Positions 9,246 to 18,352 of a stretch of DNA of 64,000 nucleotides are shown here, one piece after another. The translations under genes and the position numbers were made by a program. The notes under the pieces were generated by a model, which was not told where the DNA came from, did not search any database, and saw only the letters and a list, made by a program, of their open reading frames with translations. The stretch comes from Hyphomicrobium sp. ghe19 (GTDB lineage: Bacteria > Pseudomonadota > Alphaproteobacteria > Rhizobiales > Hyphomicrobiaceae). Positions within the stretch are counted from its first letter, which is position 1. The number at the start of each line of letters is the position of its first letter. The DNA lies in contig NZ_LR743509.1 in the NCBI RefSeq assembly GCF_902712875.1, forward strand, positions 3,858,001 to 3,922,000, in the 5' to 3' direction.

Positions 9246-9659
9246 CTACTCGTCGCGACGCCAGAAAATCGCTGTCGTCATGCGAAAATACTGACCGTCT
9301 TGCTTGCCAGGGTCGCTCGCTCCGATCGACGCATGACGGAACTCAACGCCACCAATGTCTTCTCCACGGAAGAGATCGGCGAGCGATTTCGCTAACTGAC
9401 GAGACCGCCCCGTCCCAGTCCCGGACGGCGTCAGGACATGCATCAGAAGCTGTCCCTCTTCCCGCCAGAGATTGTCGGCTCGTGCATCGCCACCGCCGAT
9501 CGACTCCTGCTCGAGCACGTCGCCAAATACTTCGACGAACACAAACGGGCTCGCCATGTCAGGGTTCGGCCAATCCTCGTTCTCGAACACGAGCGGTGTC
9601 GTCGTCCAAAGAGCCCGCAAGCGTTGCTCGATGACGTCAAAGGCTTCGAAGCTGGACAT
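9246..9659 (-). CDS. tail terminator-like protein (DUF4128-like)
   Basis: 137 residues, MSSFEAFDVIEQRLRALWTT to the C-terminus MTTAIFWRRDE. The pattern of an N-terminal helix (EQRLRALW), a segment PFVFVEVFGD and a last beta strand FRMTTAIFW is that of DUF4128 / tail completion proteins that cap the tail tube. It lies immediately before the tube gene. Evidence is family resemblance plus synteny; no enzymatic motif is expected or seen. Confidence 0.65.
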   Translation of the reverse strand: MSSFEAFDVIEQRLRALWTTTPLVFENEDWPNPDMASPFVFVEVFGDVLEQESIGGGDARADNLWREEGQLLMHVLTPSGTGTGRSRQLAKSLADLFRGEDIGGVEFRHASIGASDPGKQDGQYFRMTTAIFWRRDE

Positions 9660-9662
9660 GGT

Positions 9663-10304
9663 CTACTCGAGGTTGATCACGAGCGCCGGATAGCTGATCG
9701 GCATACCGGATCGGCGGTCTTTTCGGCGGCCCGCATTTCGTCGGAGTATCCACGGAACGCCAGGTGCGACGCCTGTTTGAATATCCAGGTAGCTGACCTC
9801 GCAGCGCGCCACGTTTTTAAACTGACGCTGCACCGCTCCACGCGCTTTTTCGAAGTGCCTGGCGCCCGTCTTGTTTGCTCCTACCTCCATCTTCCGCGTG
9901 TAGGGTTCCACGTTGAAGATGAGCACTTCGGCCTCACCATCGATCTCGTCGTAGCGTTGCACGATGCGACCGTTCGCCAGAACTATGAAGCCGCGCGCAT
10001 AACGGCCAGATCGGACGGGCACACGCTTGCGAAGCTCTTCCAATGCCGTCGCGATGATCGTCGGCCAGTGCAGGAAGACATAAATGATTGGCCCCGGAGG
10101 AATGACCGTTTCCTCCGCTGCACCCCTGACGCCATTGACGTAGCGTTCGTAGACCGGGCTGCCTTCGCCAGATGCAACCGCCTCGGCAAGTGCTTCTTTG
10201 GCCATCCCCGCTAGCGATGCGGCCACCGCTTCCGGCGAGAGGTCCTGCGTCGCGATCTTGATATCCCGCGCGAACGTCTCGATCGTTCCCGAAACCGTCG
10301 CCAT
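9663..10304 (-). CDS. head-tail joining / neck protein (HK97 gp10-like)
   Basis: 213 residues. The central part (LRKRVPVRSGRYARGF, then FNVEPYTRKMEVG) carries the P-V-R-S/T-G-x-L/Y motif and the YARKLEYG-type motif of HK97 gp10-like neck proteins. It lies between the small head-tail adaptor and the tail terminator. The N-terminal 70 residues (MATVSGTIETFARDIKIATQ) are helical. Role by family: ring at the head-tail interface. Confidence 0.65.
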   Translation of the reverse strand: MATVSGTIETFARDIKIATQDLSPEAVAASLAGMAKEALAEAVASGEGSPVYERYVNGVRGAAEETVIPPGPIIYVFLHWPTIIATALEELRKRVPVRSGRYARGFIVLANGRIVQRYDEIDGEAEVLIFNVEPYTRKMEVGANKTGARHFEKARGAVQRQFKNVARCEVSYLDIQTGVAPGVPWILRRNAGRRKDRRSGMPISYPALVINLE

Positions 10305-10305
10305 C

Positions 10306-10644
10306 TCAGCCTAACACTACCAAATCGATGCGCACGACACGGTCCTGGAGGGCCGTGGCCTTCGCGATTTCTATGTTTCGTTCTCGATTTTGAATTACGG
10401 CCTTATCGCCCTTCTTGAGTGGCAGAAAATCCGCGAGACCGGTTGGGCTCACGACGACATTTGAAGCCGTTTGGTCGATCTGGCCGATGAGTTGTTCCGG
10501 CCGGACTGTGCGCACCGCCGCCGGCACAGTCTCCTCAATCTTTGGTCTTGGGTCACCGTTTCCCGTATAACGGCGGATAGTGATCGTCTCGCCGGCGTCG
10601 GCAAGAGCAGCGTCGAGGTCCGAAATGAAGCTCTGGGGGTTCAA
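10306..10644 (-). CDS. head-tail adaptor-like protein
   Basis: 112 residues, MNPQSFISDLDAALADAGET then ITIRRYTGNGDPRPKIEETV and a beta-rich C-terminus ending VVRIDLVVLG. Small proteins of this size and type (head closure, HK97 gp9/SPP1 gp16-like) follow the connector gene in HK97-like phages. It overlaps the connector gene end by 4 bases (ATGA), so it is translationally coupled. Assignment by position and fold-like pattern. Confidence 0.6.
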   Translation of the reverse strand: MNPQSFISDLDAALADAGETITIRRYTGNGDPRPKIEETVPAAVRTVRPEQLIGQIDQTASNVVVSPTGLADFLPLKKGDKAVIQNRERNIEIAKATALQDRVVRIDLVVLG

Positions 10645-11288
10645 GCGATCACCATGTTTCGGTAGCGCATTAACTGGCCCGCAACGATGTCCGGAACGGC
10701 GCCTTCATGTGATTGGCCTGGAACGGAACCGACCCAATAGTCGCGCCTTTTTGTCGATACGCCAGGGATCTCTATTGTCTCGCCCTTCAGCGACGGATCG
10801 CGATCCTTTTCGGCCCAAGCCAGCCGCATAAAATCCATGGCAGCCATTTTGAGGTCGGCCGGTATGGTGGCAAAGCCAGCCTCGTAGGTGATGTCGATCT
10901 GCGCGGCGGACCAGAAGGTCGTTGATCCCTTTAACAAACGATAGACGATGCCTGCTTCTGGATCGACTTCATATTCAGTCGACGCGAGATCGGTGTCGCC
11001 AAACTTGATCTCAGTGATGGCGACGTCGTGCCGGCGCGACAAGAGCAGCGCTTCACACTGCACATCGCGGAAATGCTCTTTGAGCGTTTCCTTGCGCAAA
11101 GTCGGCGACCCCCCTTTTCCCGCTGCGATCTGACATTCCGCGGCGATGGCAGACGCAACGGCTGCATCAAGCGTTGCGAGCCGTGGGTCCTGAGCATCGC
11201 CGGATATACCGACGGCCTGTCGGCGTTCTTCCGCGGATAATAGGGTCACGTCACCGGCAGGCGTCGTGACCTCAAGCCAGGAGCGCAT
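10641..11288 (-). CDS. head-tail connector protein (HK97 gp6-like)
   Basis: 215 residues. The C-terminal part ADLKMAAMDFMRLAWAEKDR and IEIPGVSTKRRDYWVGSVPG is the pattern of phage gp6-like connector proteins: helices followed by a short loop into the channel. The first half (LATLDAAVASAIAAECQIAA) is helical. It is the first gene of the joining module after the capsid block. Role by family: dodecameric ring docked under the portal. Confidence 0.7.
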   Translation of the reverse strand: MRSWLEVTTPAGDVTLLSAEERRQAVGISGDAQDPRLATLDAAVASAIAAECQIAAGKGGSPTLRKETLKEHFRDVQCEALLLSRRHDVAITEIKFGDTDLASTEYEVDPEAGIVYRLLKGSTTFWSAAQIDITYEAGFATIPADLKMAAMDFMRLAWAEKDRDPSLKGETIEIPGVSTKRRDYWVGSVPGQSHEGAVPDIVAGQLMRYRNMVIA

Positions 11289-11627
11289 CTAGGCCTGCTT
11301 CATACGGGCTGCGATGATCTTCTCGATCACGACTTCCTTTTTGTCGTCCGGACCGAGTTCGATCTTCTCATCGGTCGCAAGCTGACGCAGCTGAGCAACC
11401 GTCATCTTAGCCAAGGCAGTATGCGCTTCCTCGGCCGCTTTGCGGGCTGCGTCTGCCGCCTTCTCCGCTGCTTTCTGACTGTCGCCATTGTCGTCGCCGA
11501 TCAAACCGGCCGAGGACAAACCCGACGCCAAGTCTCCGAAGTCTCGGACGTCGTCGACTTTCAGATCCTCGGCATGAATGCCGTCGAACGCACACCGAAA
11601 CGGCTTTTTGACTTTGTGCATGACCAT
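11289..11627 (-). CDS. small phage protein with C-terminal HeH/SAP-like motif
   Basis: 112 residues. The N-terminus (MVMHKVKKPFRCAFDGIHAE) resembles small head-associated proteins, the centre is an Ala/Glu/Lys helix (AAEKAADAARKAAEEAHTAL), and the C-terminus MTVAQLRQLATDEKIELGPD followed by KKEVVIEKIIAARMKQA looks like a HeH/SAP-type helix-extension-helix often seen in small phage structural proteins. Function unknown. It lies between the capsid-associated genes and the connector. Confidence 0.6.
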   Translation of the reverse strand: MVMHKVKKPFRCAFDGIHAEDLKVDDVRDFGDLASGLSSAGLIGDDNGDSQKAAEKAADAARKAAEEAHTALAKMTVAQLRQLATDEKIELGPDDKKEVVIEKIIAARMKQA

Positions 11628-11665
11628 CCTCTTGAAAAGTTTCCAGTGCGATCGAGCGAGTTAGA

Positions 11666-11872
11666 TCAACCACCGCTGCCGGCGACTTTCAGGACGCCAT
11701 TGTCAAGCCAGATCGTTTTCCCGTCGGCTGGATCCGACTTGGGAATGGCGCTGAGATCGAGCGCTCCAACTTTCAGTTGCGCACCCGGCTCGACGGTCAG
11801 CTTGCCGCCAGCGGCAACGACGAGTTCGTTACCTCCGGGCTTGCGATAAATCTTAGTGTTTGCGTCAGACAT
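11666..11872 (-). CDS. small beta-rich phage protein, possible head decoration
   Basis: 68 residues from the ATG at 11872, preceded by GGGAG; an upstream in-frame ATG at 11890 has no comparable site. The sequence (KIYRKPGGNELVVAAGGKLT, ALDLSAIPKSDPADGKTIWL) is Gly and Val rich with no charged clusters and looks like a short beta structure. Proteins of this kind next to the capsid gene are usually minor virion proteins. Function not known. Confidence 0.55.
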   Translation of the reverse strand: MSDANTKIYRKPGGNELVVAAGGKLTVEPGAQLKVGALDLSAIPKSDPADGKTIWLDNGVLKVAGSGG

Positions 11873-11940
11873 TGTTTTTCTCCCGGCCAAAATGAAGTCG
11901 GCGAAGCGGATGCTCCGCCGATATCGTTATGGTTATGACG

Positions 11941-12381
11941 TCAGTCGGAAACGAACGCCGACGCGGCAACCGTGTCGCCCTGCTCAACCGGGAAACGCCG
12001 CGGCCGGAGAAAGACTGTTACGCTTCCGAACGCAATGTTCGCGGCGGCCGATGTTCGAACGGCCTGTAGGTAACGCTTGGCCGGGTTCCGGACTTCCACG
12101 AGCAAAAGCTTGCCGTTGAGATCCCCATTGGCGATGCTGGCTCGCGTTGCGAGAGCGTCGGCGACGGCCGACATGCCGACGTCCTGAGAGGCGTCATTCT
12201 GTTCCACTTTCAGTGTCGCGACGCCCGTCGCAGTGGCAGTCTCGATCGACGTGACAAACAATGCCGATTCATAGTCGGCCATGTCGATAATCGCCGATCT
12301 ATCGTTTGTGTTGCTTGCGCTGGCTACCGCGGCTTTGAGCCAGCGGCCTTCAAGATTGGAAAGAAGACCGTGCATATTCAT
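11941..12381 (-). CDS. phage head-region protein, unknown function
   Basis: 146 residues, MNMHGLLSNLEGRWLKAAVA to the C-terminus TVAASAFVSD. The composition is Ala/Val/Ser rich with alternating beta-type segments (SALFVTSIETATATGVATLK, YLQAVRTSAAANIAFGSVTV). It follows the capsid gene by 80 bases. This is the position of head decoration or minor capsid proteins, and the size fits, but I recognise no named family. Confidence 0.5.
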   Translation of the reverse strand: MNMHGLLSNLEGRWLKAAVASASNTNDRSAIIDMADYESALFVTSIETATATGVATLKVEQNDASQDVGMSAVADALATRASIANGDLNGKLLLVEVRNPAKRYLQAVRTSAAANIAFGSVTVFLRPRRFPVEQGDTVAASAFVSD

Positions 12382-12463
12382 GGTTCGAGCCCTTGGGGTG
12401 AGTTGAAAGGAAAAGGGGCGGCTTCCGCCGCCCCATCGGATACGCGATACGTCGCGCGTCCGG

Positions 12464-13846
12464 CTATGCAGCGATCTTGAGAAGCTTGATCGCCTCGAAC
12501 TCGGTTACGTCACCGCCAACGCGCTTGGTCGTGTAGAACTTAACCGACCCCTTCTTGGTGTACGGATCGCGGAGCATCACTGCACCGCGACGATCGACGA
12601 GCGTATATCCGGCCTTGAAGTTGCCGAATGCGATCGGAAGCGCGCCAGCTTCGACGGACGGCATATCCGCGGCGGGACGAACCTCGTGACCAAGGAGAAT
12701 GGACGGCTTGCCCGCCTGGGCGTTGGGCTGCCAGATGTACCGACCATCGCCATCCTTCTTCAGCATCAACTTGCCGACGGTCTGCCGCTTCATCAACCAA
12801 GCGGCGCCGCTCGTGTAATAGTCTTTGAGGGAGGCCATGAGGTTGATGAGCGAGTCGAAATCAAAGTCCGTCGCGTTACCGCTCAGAATCTGCTCGATCT
12901 TGCCTCGCGTCGTTCCGTTCGGATAGGTCAGGAATCCGCGCGGCTTCCGAACGCCGTTTCCGGAGAAGCAAGCCGTGGCTTCTTCCCGGCCAAATCGCTC
13001 ACCGATCTTGCGAGCCAGATAGCCCTCAACATCAAACTGAGCGTCATCGAGCAGCTTCGCCGTAACGCGAGGCTGCGCGAAGATCTCGTGCACATCGATC
13101 TTCTGCAGACCAACTTCAGGCGTGCCCGTATCGCCGCGCTCTTCGTTCTCACCGACCCAGCCAGACGTCGCTTCGTCGTCGTCAACAGGGAACTCGGCCT
13201 GGTCGGAGCCGACCGTCTCGATCGACGCGAGCTCGCGAAGCGGCGAACTTTCGCGCTGAATCGATAACACCCGGCTCATCACCGTCGGGCTGACCTGGTA
13301 CCCGCCCGACGGATCAACGCCGACACTCATCGCCTTGCGCTGGTCTTCGGGTAGATTCGCCACGTGGATCTGAAGGTAGCGCTTGAAAGCAATGCTGTAC
13401 GATTTGACTTCATCAACATTGATTTTGTCATCGGAGAGGTCGGTATTTGCCTTCAGTTCGCCACGCGCCGCCATCGCTGCTGCCGTGAAATCGCGTGCTG
13501 CCTTGAGCTCGTCCTGGCCCTCGCCGGAACCGTTACCGAGAACACGGGCACGGTTGAGTTTCCGCTCGAATTCGTCGAGCCGGGTGCCGGTCGTCTTCAC
13601 GGCCGACTCGACAAGTTCCTTGGCTTTCGCCTCGATTGCGGAATGCTTTTGCTCGAGACCTGCCGTCAGCGTCTCCAAGTCCTTTTTGACCTGGCCGTTG
13701 TCGACAGCATCACGCCCGGCTTTCTCGGCGATATCGCGAACCTGCTTCAGGTCCTTCTCAAAGGACGTGCGCAAACCCGTAATGTCGTCGCCAAACTTCT
13801 TCACCTCGCGCTGGACGTCGTCCAGCACATCCTTAAGTTCGGGCAT
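12464..13846 (-). CDS. major capsid protein, HK97 family
   Basis: 460 residues. Residues 1-about 105 are a coiled coil (the delta/scaffold domain: LDDVQREVKKFGDDITGLRT), followed by the HK97 core starting near SVGVDPSGGYQVSPTVMSRV. Core signatures include SSPLRELASIETVGSDQAEF, the E-loop region WVGENEERGDTGTPE, and the C-terminal P-domain segment IAFGNFKAGYTLVDRRGAVM. It is preceded by the prohead protease, which should remove the delta domain. Length fits proteins with a fused scaffold. Confidence 0.92.
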   Translation of the reverse strand: MPELKDVLDDVQREVKKFGDDITGLRTSFEKDLKQVRDIAEKAGRDAVDNGQVKKDLETLTAGLEQKHSAIEAKAKELVESAVKTTGTRLDEFERKLNRARVLGNGSGEGQDELKAARDFTAAAMAARGELKANTDLSDDKINVDEVKSYSIAFKRYLQIHVANLPEDQRKAMSVGVDPSGGYQVSPTVMSRVLSIQRESSPLRELASIETVGSDQAEFPVDDDEATSGWVGENEERGDTGTPEVGLQKIDVHEIFAQPRVTAKLLDDAQFDVEGYLARKIGERFGREEATACFSGNGVRKPRGFLTYPNGTTRGKIEQILSGNATDFDFDSLINLMASLKDYYTSGAAWLMKRQTVGKLMLKKDGDGRYIWQPNAQAGKPSILLGHEVRPAADMPSVEAGALPIAFGNFKAGYTLVDRRGAVMLRDPYTKKGSVKFYTTKRVGGDVTEFEAIKLLKIAA

Positions 13847-13861
13847 TCCTGCCTCCTGCGT

Positions 13862-14566
13862 TTAATGGTGGGGAGTGATCAGCTTTCGGGTTGAGCGGAT
13901 GCTCTCCAAAAGCCCCTTAACGTCCTGATCGTCCCCGGCCTCACGCCGTGCGATCGACTTCAAGCGGCTGACGAAATCGCGAGCCGTCTTCTTCGACCAC
14001 GACGGACCGCCTGCCTCACGCAGGAAGTCCTCACAGTCGGAGAGCGAGTTAAGGCCATCGATGTCGGCGGACTTCACAGCGCCGACACGCGCCTTATCAT
14101 TAGCGGGGAACGTCACGATGCTGAGTTCGACGAGATCGATCTCATGCAATGTGCGGCGCGGTTCGCTAGGCTTCGTTCCCATCGTGAATTTTTTGGCGCG
14201 GTATCCAATAGACAGGCCGTCAAGTGACCCCGCCTTCATGCCTTCGTGGAGAAGCTGGCCGCGATCGGTGCCGAGCGCGAATAGTTCGCCTTCGACTTTG
14301 AGCCCTTTTGCATTCTCTTCCATCGAGACCCATTTGCCGACGGGCAACATGTCGTCGACTGGACCGAAAAATCCGCCGTGCTGCAGGAGCATCGGCGGCA
14401 ACTTCCCTTTTTCTGCCCATTGATTCAGGCTAGCCTTGAAGGCGCCGCGTTCGATGACGTCGCCGTACGAATCGACGTTGCCGAAGATGGCGCCGTAGCC
14501 GCTGAACGAACCGTCCTTTGCGCCAGACGCGAATTTGATTTCGAAATTGGCCTGGTATCTATCCAT
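13862..14566 (-). CDS. prohead maturation protease (HK97 gp4-like, S78/U35 family)
   Basis: 234 residues from the ATG at 14566, which overlaps the portal stop by 8 bases; the longer upstream frame is only the overlap with the portal gene. Characteristic segments: FSGYGAIFGNVDSYGDVIER near residue 21, LLQHGGFFGPV with His63, and GSLDGLSIGYRA with Ser114. These are the His and Ser positions expected for this serine protease family. The C-terminal 50 residues are basic and probably self-cleaved. It processes the capsid delta domain during head maturation. Confidence 0.88.
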   Translation of the reverse strand: MDRYQANFEIKFASGAKDGSFSGYGAIFGNVDSYGDVIERGAFKASLNQWAEKGKLPPMLLQHGGFFGPVDDMLPVGKWVSMEENAKGLKVEGELFALGTDRGQLLHEGMKAGSLDGLSIGYRAKKFTMGTKPSEPRRTLHEIDLVELSIVTFPANDKARVGAVKSADIDGLNSLSDCEDFLREAGGPSWSKKTARDFVSRLKSIARREAGDDQDVKGLLESIRSTRKLITPHH

Positions 14567-15833
14567 TGACGGGATCCTTGCTGCCGGGTTGTCGCGCGAT
14601 TGGACGAGGGAAGCCGTCGTCTCCGATCGGCGTTGTGTTGACGGGCACGTACAGGCGATCGCCGCCCGGCTTCGGCGACATTTCGTCGAACGAGCGGACC
14701 TCATCGGGTGTCAACCAACCGGGGTTCCCGCCTCCGCCCAATGCGATTTTGAAGTATTCCGCTTTGTCCTTCATCGCTGGCGACAGGAATGCCTGCTCTA
14801 GGAAGGACAAGTAGAATCCCTTCTCGCGCTCCTCCTTTGTTAGCAGCCAGCGCTTGGCTGACGATGCCACGCGGTCGTGCAACGGGCGCACGGTATGGAC
14901 GAGATGTGCGAGAAACATCTGCTCGGCCGAGGCGTAGGTCGCGGCTTTGTCGCCGGAGTAGCCGACCATGATCGGCAGAACACCCATGCCTCGGCAGCAT
15001 TCCTCAACTTGAAACTGCCGGACCTGGATGTGCTGCGCGTCGACACCGGTCATCGCGAGCGACTGCCATTTAATGCCATTGTCGAGCACAGCGGTCTTGA
15101 AGCGATTGGCGAGCCCGACTTGGTGTGCTGCCCACTGTTCCCTAAGCCGTTGCCTGGCCTCTTTGCCCAACACCTTCTCGGTGGTCAGAATACCGCCCGG
15201 CTGCGCGCCATTGCTGTGAAGACGCGCATGCGTCTCTTCCGATGCGAGGGAAAGTCCGATCGCTTCGCGGATGAGTTTCACAGCATCGAGGCCGACACTT
15301 CCGTTCCACGACGGACCGCGAATATGCCAGATCTCGCTGGCATCGAAATCAGCGGTTTGGCCGGGCAATATCTGCGCCCGGTATTTCATACTCCCATCGG
15401 ACGCCATTCGAGCCGTACAGTCGACGAGAGGAATAAGCTCATCGATCCGCCCGTTGACTCGGCCGATAAACGAATAATGATTGCCTGTAAGTGCTAGATG
15501 AAGGCCGATCGTCTCACGATATTCGAGCCCGCTCTGCCATTGGTTCGGTGCATCTTCCAGAACGGCATAGAGAGGATGGGACCGATCTTCCTGCCGCGTC
15601 TTTGAGTTCGCGTCGCGTCGATAGATCTTGCACGGCACCATCAAGGCTTCCGCGATCCTGCGCGCACATGCAAGGACCGTCGTGCATTGAAGCGCCGTCT
15701 TCCAGGTGATCGAGACACCGGATTTGGACGGCTCGCCGCCAAATAGGTTGGCCCACAGGCTTTCCATGGGGCCGTAGACTATGGCGCTTTTCGCCTCCAG
15801 GCCGCCTGCGATGGAGCCGAAGACACCTCTCAC
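14559..15833 (-). CDS. portal protein, HK97 family
   Basis: 424 residues from a GTG that overlaps the stop of the small membrane gene (GTGA). Family hallmarks: WKTALQCTTVLACARRIAEA near residue 44, NGSVGLDAVKLIREAIGLSL, QPGGILTTEKVLGKEARQRL, and the stem helix with VGYSGDKAATYASAEQMFL. Twelve copies form the ring at one capsid vertex through which DNA is packaged. It lies between the large terminase and the protease as usual. Confidence 0.92.
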   Translation of the reverse strand: MRGVFGSIAGGLEAKSAIVYGPMESLWANLFGGEPSKSGVSITWKTALQCTTVLACARRIAEALMVPCKIYRRDANSKTRQEDRSHPLYAVLEDAPNQWQSGLEYRETIGLHLALTGNHYSFIGRVNGRIDELIPLVDCTARMASDGSMKYRAQILPGQTADFDASEIWHIRGPSWNGSVGLDAVKLIREAIGLSLASEETHARLHSNGAQPGGILTTEKVLGKEARQRLREQWAAHQVGLANRFKTAVLDNGIKWQSLAMTGVDAQHIQVRQFQVEECCRGMGVLPIMVGYSGDKAATYASAEQMFLAHLVHTVRPLHDRVASSAKRWLLTKEEREKGFYLSFLEQAFLSPAMKDKAEYFKIALGGGGNPGWLTPDEVRSFDEMSPKPGGDRLYVPVNTTPIGDDGFPRPIARQPGSKDPVNG

Positions 15834-16057
15834 GTCTGTGAACCCGACAGGGCACTAGTCGTACGCGAAGAGAGCAGCACGCCGGTCAACACCAAGCTGC
15901 CCCCTACGATGAACCCCGCTGCAGGATGTAAGAGCCACGCGCCATAGGCTATGGAGCCAACCGCTGCCAACCCGGCGCCTTCCCTTAGAAGGTCCGGCAA
16001 CACGCGCAGAAACGCGAGGGCCGCCGCAGCAAAGCCCGTTCCAATGCTTCGAAACAT
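15830..16057 (-). CDS. small membrane protein between terminase and portal
   Basis: 75 residues with two hydrophobic segments (AAALAFLRVLPDLL, and AAGFIVGGSLVLTGVLL near residues 46-62). It overlaps the portal start and directly follows the large terminase stop. Small hydrophobic proteins at this position are common in HK97-type prophages of Hyphomicrobiales. A holin role is possible but nothing in the sequence or position supports it strongly. Confidence 0.6.
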   Translation of the reverse strand: MFRSIGTGFAAAALAFLRVLPDLLREGAGLAAVGSIAYGAWLLHPAAGFIVGGSLVLTGVLLSSRTTSALSGSQT

Positions 16058-17815
16058 TCAGATCACCATCAAGTCGTTGTCATCAAGGTAGGAGCCCTGC
16101 GACGGGCTGGGATTGCGGACCATGACCGTGGCCGCATCGAACAACGCCATCGCAGGGTCGATTTTGGCGTCGCCGGCGTTCTGCTTGGTCGCGCGAATGG
16201 CAGTTGCTGTTGGTTCGATCTTCAAGTTCCCGACGCACCACGCCATCATGGCGCCGCCGGCATGTCGGAGTAGACCTTTCGCCAAGCGCCGCTCGGTCGT
16301 CTTGATCGCGTTCATCATGCCGAAGCCCTGCGGCACGCCGAACAGAAGCTCGTTTTCCGAAGTGACATCGATGTCGGCCAAGAGTTCTACGAGCTCGCCC
16401 AACCCGGCAGGGTCAACTCCGACGCCGCCAAGTAAGCCGCGTTCCTTAACGATGCGGATAATCTCGACGATCGCACCGAGATCGCTCAATTCGTCGCCCA
16501 CGATCGTCAGTTCCCCGGCCTTCTGAAATTGGAGCAATACCGGTGCGATTGACTTACGTCGCTCGAGCACGCCGCTGTGGCACCATGCGTGCGACCAGCA
16601 AAGCCAACGCTTCATGCGCTGGACCGTCGTCCGGCCAGCCACCTCAACTTCAATTTCAATTTCGTCCGGCTCTCGCCCTATAGCGCTGAGCCCGAAGATG
16701 TCGTCGAGACCACCTCCGTCAGCCCCGAGGGTGACGCATTCACAGCGGTCAAGCAGTGCGTAAAACGCATCGAATGATGACCTCGCGTTGATGGCTGCAA
16801 GATCCGCGTCAACCGCTGAGATCCAGTGGTCGGCGCCGGGCCAGCGATTGGACCGGAGGTTGATTCCGATCTCGATGTTCAGATGCTTAGCGAGATGCGA
16901 GGCGAGCGCGCCTGGGCCGCTATTTTTCGCCTTGTTCAGTTCGTCAAGAAGCCAATCACGATCGACCGAGCGATCAATGTTTGGGTTGGTGACGTAAAAA
17001 TACGAAGGATCAAGGTAGGCTTCTCGTTCCACCATTTCGGGCGGAAATTCGTAGAGAACGGCAAGACTCTTACGATCGACGATCTTGCCGTCGCGAACAT
17101 CGCGGAAGTAATCGAGCTTCGCTTTGAACACCCCGGCCGGAGGTTCGTCAGACTGGGTCGAAAGATAGATCACGAAGCCTTCCGGCCGCGAAACCAACCC
17201 TCCCGTCGCTTCGCGCAACATCGCGTCGGCCTTCAGCTTCTTACCGAAGATCCACAATTCGTCGACGAGAACGAAAGCGGCCTTCTTGCCACCGACCGTA
17301 TCGGTATCGGCCGCAACAACCTTCAAGACCGCCTTGGTGATACGATGCGTGATCTGGCGGAAGTTGTCCTGAACGTGAAGCAACGTTACCAACTCCGGAT
17401 CGGCGCGCACCATATCGGCGGCCGGCTTGTAGGAGTTGTTTGCGATCTCGAGTGTCGGTGCCAGGATCAACAGCTCAGACGAATGCCGCCAGTTTCGGAT
17501 TAGCGCTGTCAACATGATCGCGGCCGCGATGGTCGACTTCCCGTTCTTCTTGGAGATGAGCAGGAAGAATTCGCGGATCAGCCGCTTGGCATTTCCTGCG
17601 TCATAGGCACCAAAGATCGCACGAACAAAATCAAACACCCAGTCGGCGCAGGCTTCACCAAATGTCGGCTGACCGGCAATGTCGACGACTCGCAGCGACT
17701 TGAATACTTCGAGTGCCTGCTCGGCTTCATTGGGAAACAGCGGCTCGAACGGAATGAGCGGTTCGCGCGCAAGTATACGATGCTCCCAATTCGGAACCGC
17801 AGTCGACCATTCCAT
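16058..17815 (-). CDS. large terminase subunit
   Basis: 585 residues. The ATPase has a Walker A-type loop SKKNGKST at residues 88-95 and Walker B FVLVDELW at 181-188. The C-terminal nuclease domain begins near VTLGADGGGLDDIFGL, with the Asp of the RNase H-like metal site. This is the Terminase_1 (HK97 gp2-type) arrangement. It overlaps the small terminase by one base and precedes the portal region. It drives ATP-powered DNA packaging and cuts the concatemer. Confidence 0.93.
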   Translation of the reverse strand: MEWSTAVPNWEHRILAREPLIPFEPLFPNEAEQALEVFKSLRVVDIAGQPTFGEACADWVFDFVRAIFGAYDAGNAKRLIREFFLLISKKNGKSTIAAAIMLTALIRNWRHSSELLILAPTLEIANNSYKPAADMVRADPELVTLLHVQDNFRQITHRITKAVLKVVAADTDTVGGKKAAFVLVDELWIFGKKLKADAMLREATGGLVSRPEGFVIYLSTQSDEPPAGVFKAKLDYFRDVRDGKIVDRKSLAVLYEFPPEMVEREAYLDPSYFYVTNPNIDRSVDRDWLLDELNKAKNSGPGALASHLAKHLNIEIGINLRSNRWPGADHWISAVDADLAAINARSSFDAFYALLDRCECVTLGADGGGLDDIFGLSAIGREPDEIEIEVEVAGRTTVQRMKRWLCWSHAWCHSGVLERRKSIAPVLLQFQKAGELTIVGDELSDLGAIVEIIRIVKERGLLGGVGVDPAGLGELVELLADIDVTSENELLFGVPQGFGMMNAIKTTERRLAKGLLRHAGGAMMAWCVGNLKIEPTATAIRATKQNAGDAKIDPAMALFDAATVMVRNPSPSQGSYLDDNDLMVI

Positions 17816-18261
17816 CAGGCGTTATTGACCACAAGTTTCGGCGCCGGCGGCGGTGCGAATTTACCTGTGACGTTCGACGCCGCGGTCTGCATCGCCTCTT
17901 TTTTTCCGGGCTTTTCACTCGGGGCGACGCGGTCGGCGGCCGACGTGATCTCGCCCTTGCGTAAGAACTTCTCTTGAGCGGATGCGTTGCCCGCAACGGC
18001 CGCTCGGTACTGAGCCAGGAGGACTTCGCCGCGTCGCTTTGCAGCGCCAGTCGCCAACTCCTCCTTGAAGAATTTTCGCAGAGTTCCGCGAGATACACCG
18101 ATAACTCGAGCGATATCTTCCTCGCCCTGCCCGCCGGCGACCAACACTTCGACGAGCTCGCGCTGATTGCCATCAGGCTCAAAAGTGGGCCGTCCGCCTG
18201 CACTTTTTGCACGTCGCGTTGATTTTTTACGGCTTTTCCCTGCCTTTCCTGAATTTCGCAT
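17815..18261 (-). CDS. small terminase subunit
   Basis: 148 residues. A basic N-terminus (RKKSTRRAKSAGGRP) is followed by a helix-turn-helix, GGQGEEDIARVIGVSRGTLRK around residues 44-64, the usual DNA-binding part of small terminases. The C-terminal half is Ala/Lys/Pro rich. Its stop overlaps the start of the large subunit. It recognises the packaging site, probably in the 92-base gap just upstream. Confidence 0.85.
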   Translation of the reverse strand: MRNSGKAGKSRKKSTRRAKSAGGRPTFEPDGNQRELVEVLVAGGQGEEDIARVIGVSRGTLRKFFKEELATGAAKRRGEVLLAQYRAAVAGNASAQEKFLRKGEITSAADRVAPSEKPGKKEAMQTAASNVTGKFAPPPAPKLVVNNA

Positions 18262-18352
18262 TTTTGTACAAAAACCCCTGAATTCTCCCGGAGAAAAAAA
18301 ATTGTGCGCGTGAGACCCTGTGCGGTGGGGGCCCCCTAACTTTGTGAAGATT
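18262..18352. other. candidate cos / packaging region between HNH nuclease and small terminase
   Basis: This 91-base gap lies between an HNH nuclease gene and the small terminase, the usual place of cos in HK97-like phages. It contains a perfect 10-bp palindrome of five G and five C at 18327-18336 and a 14-bp palindrome TTTTTGTACAAAAA at 18261-18274 that includes the last base of the small terminase start codon. No cut site can be proven from sequence. Confidence 0.4.
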
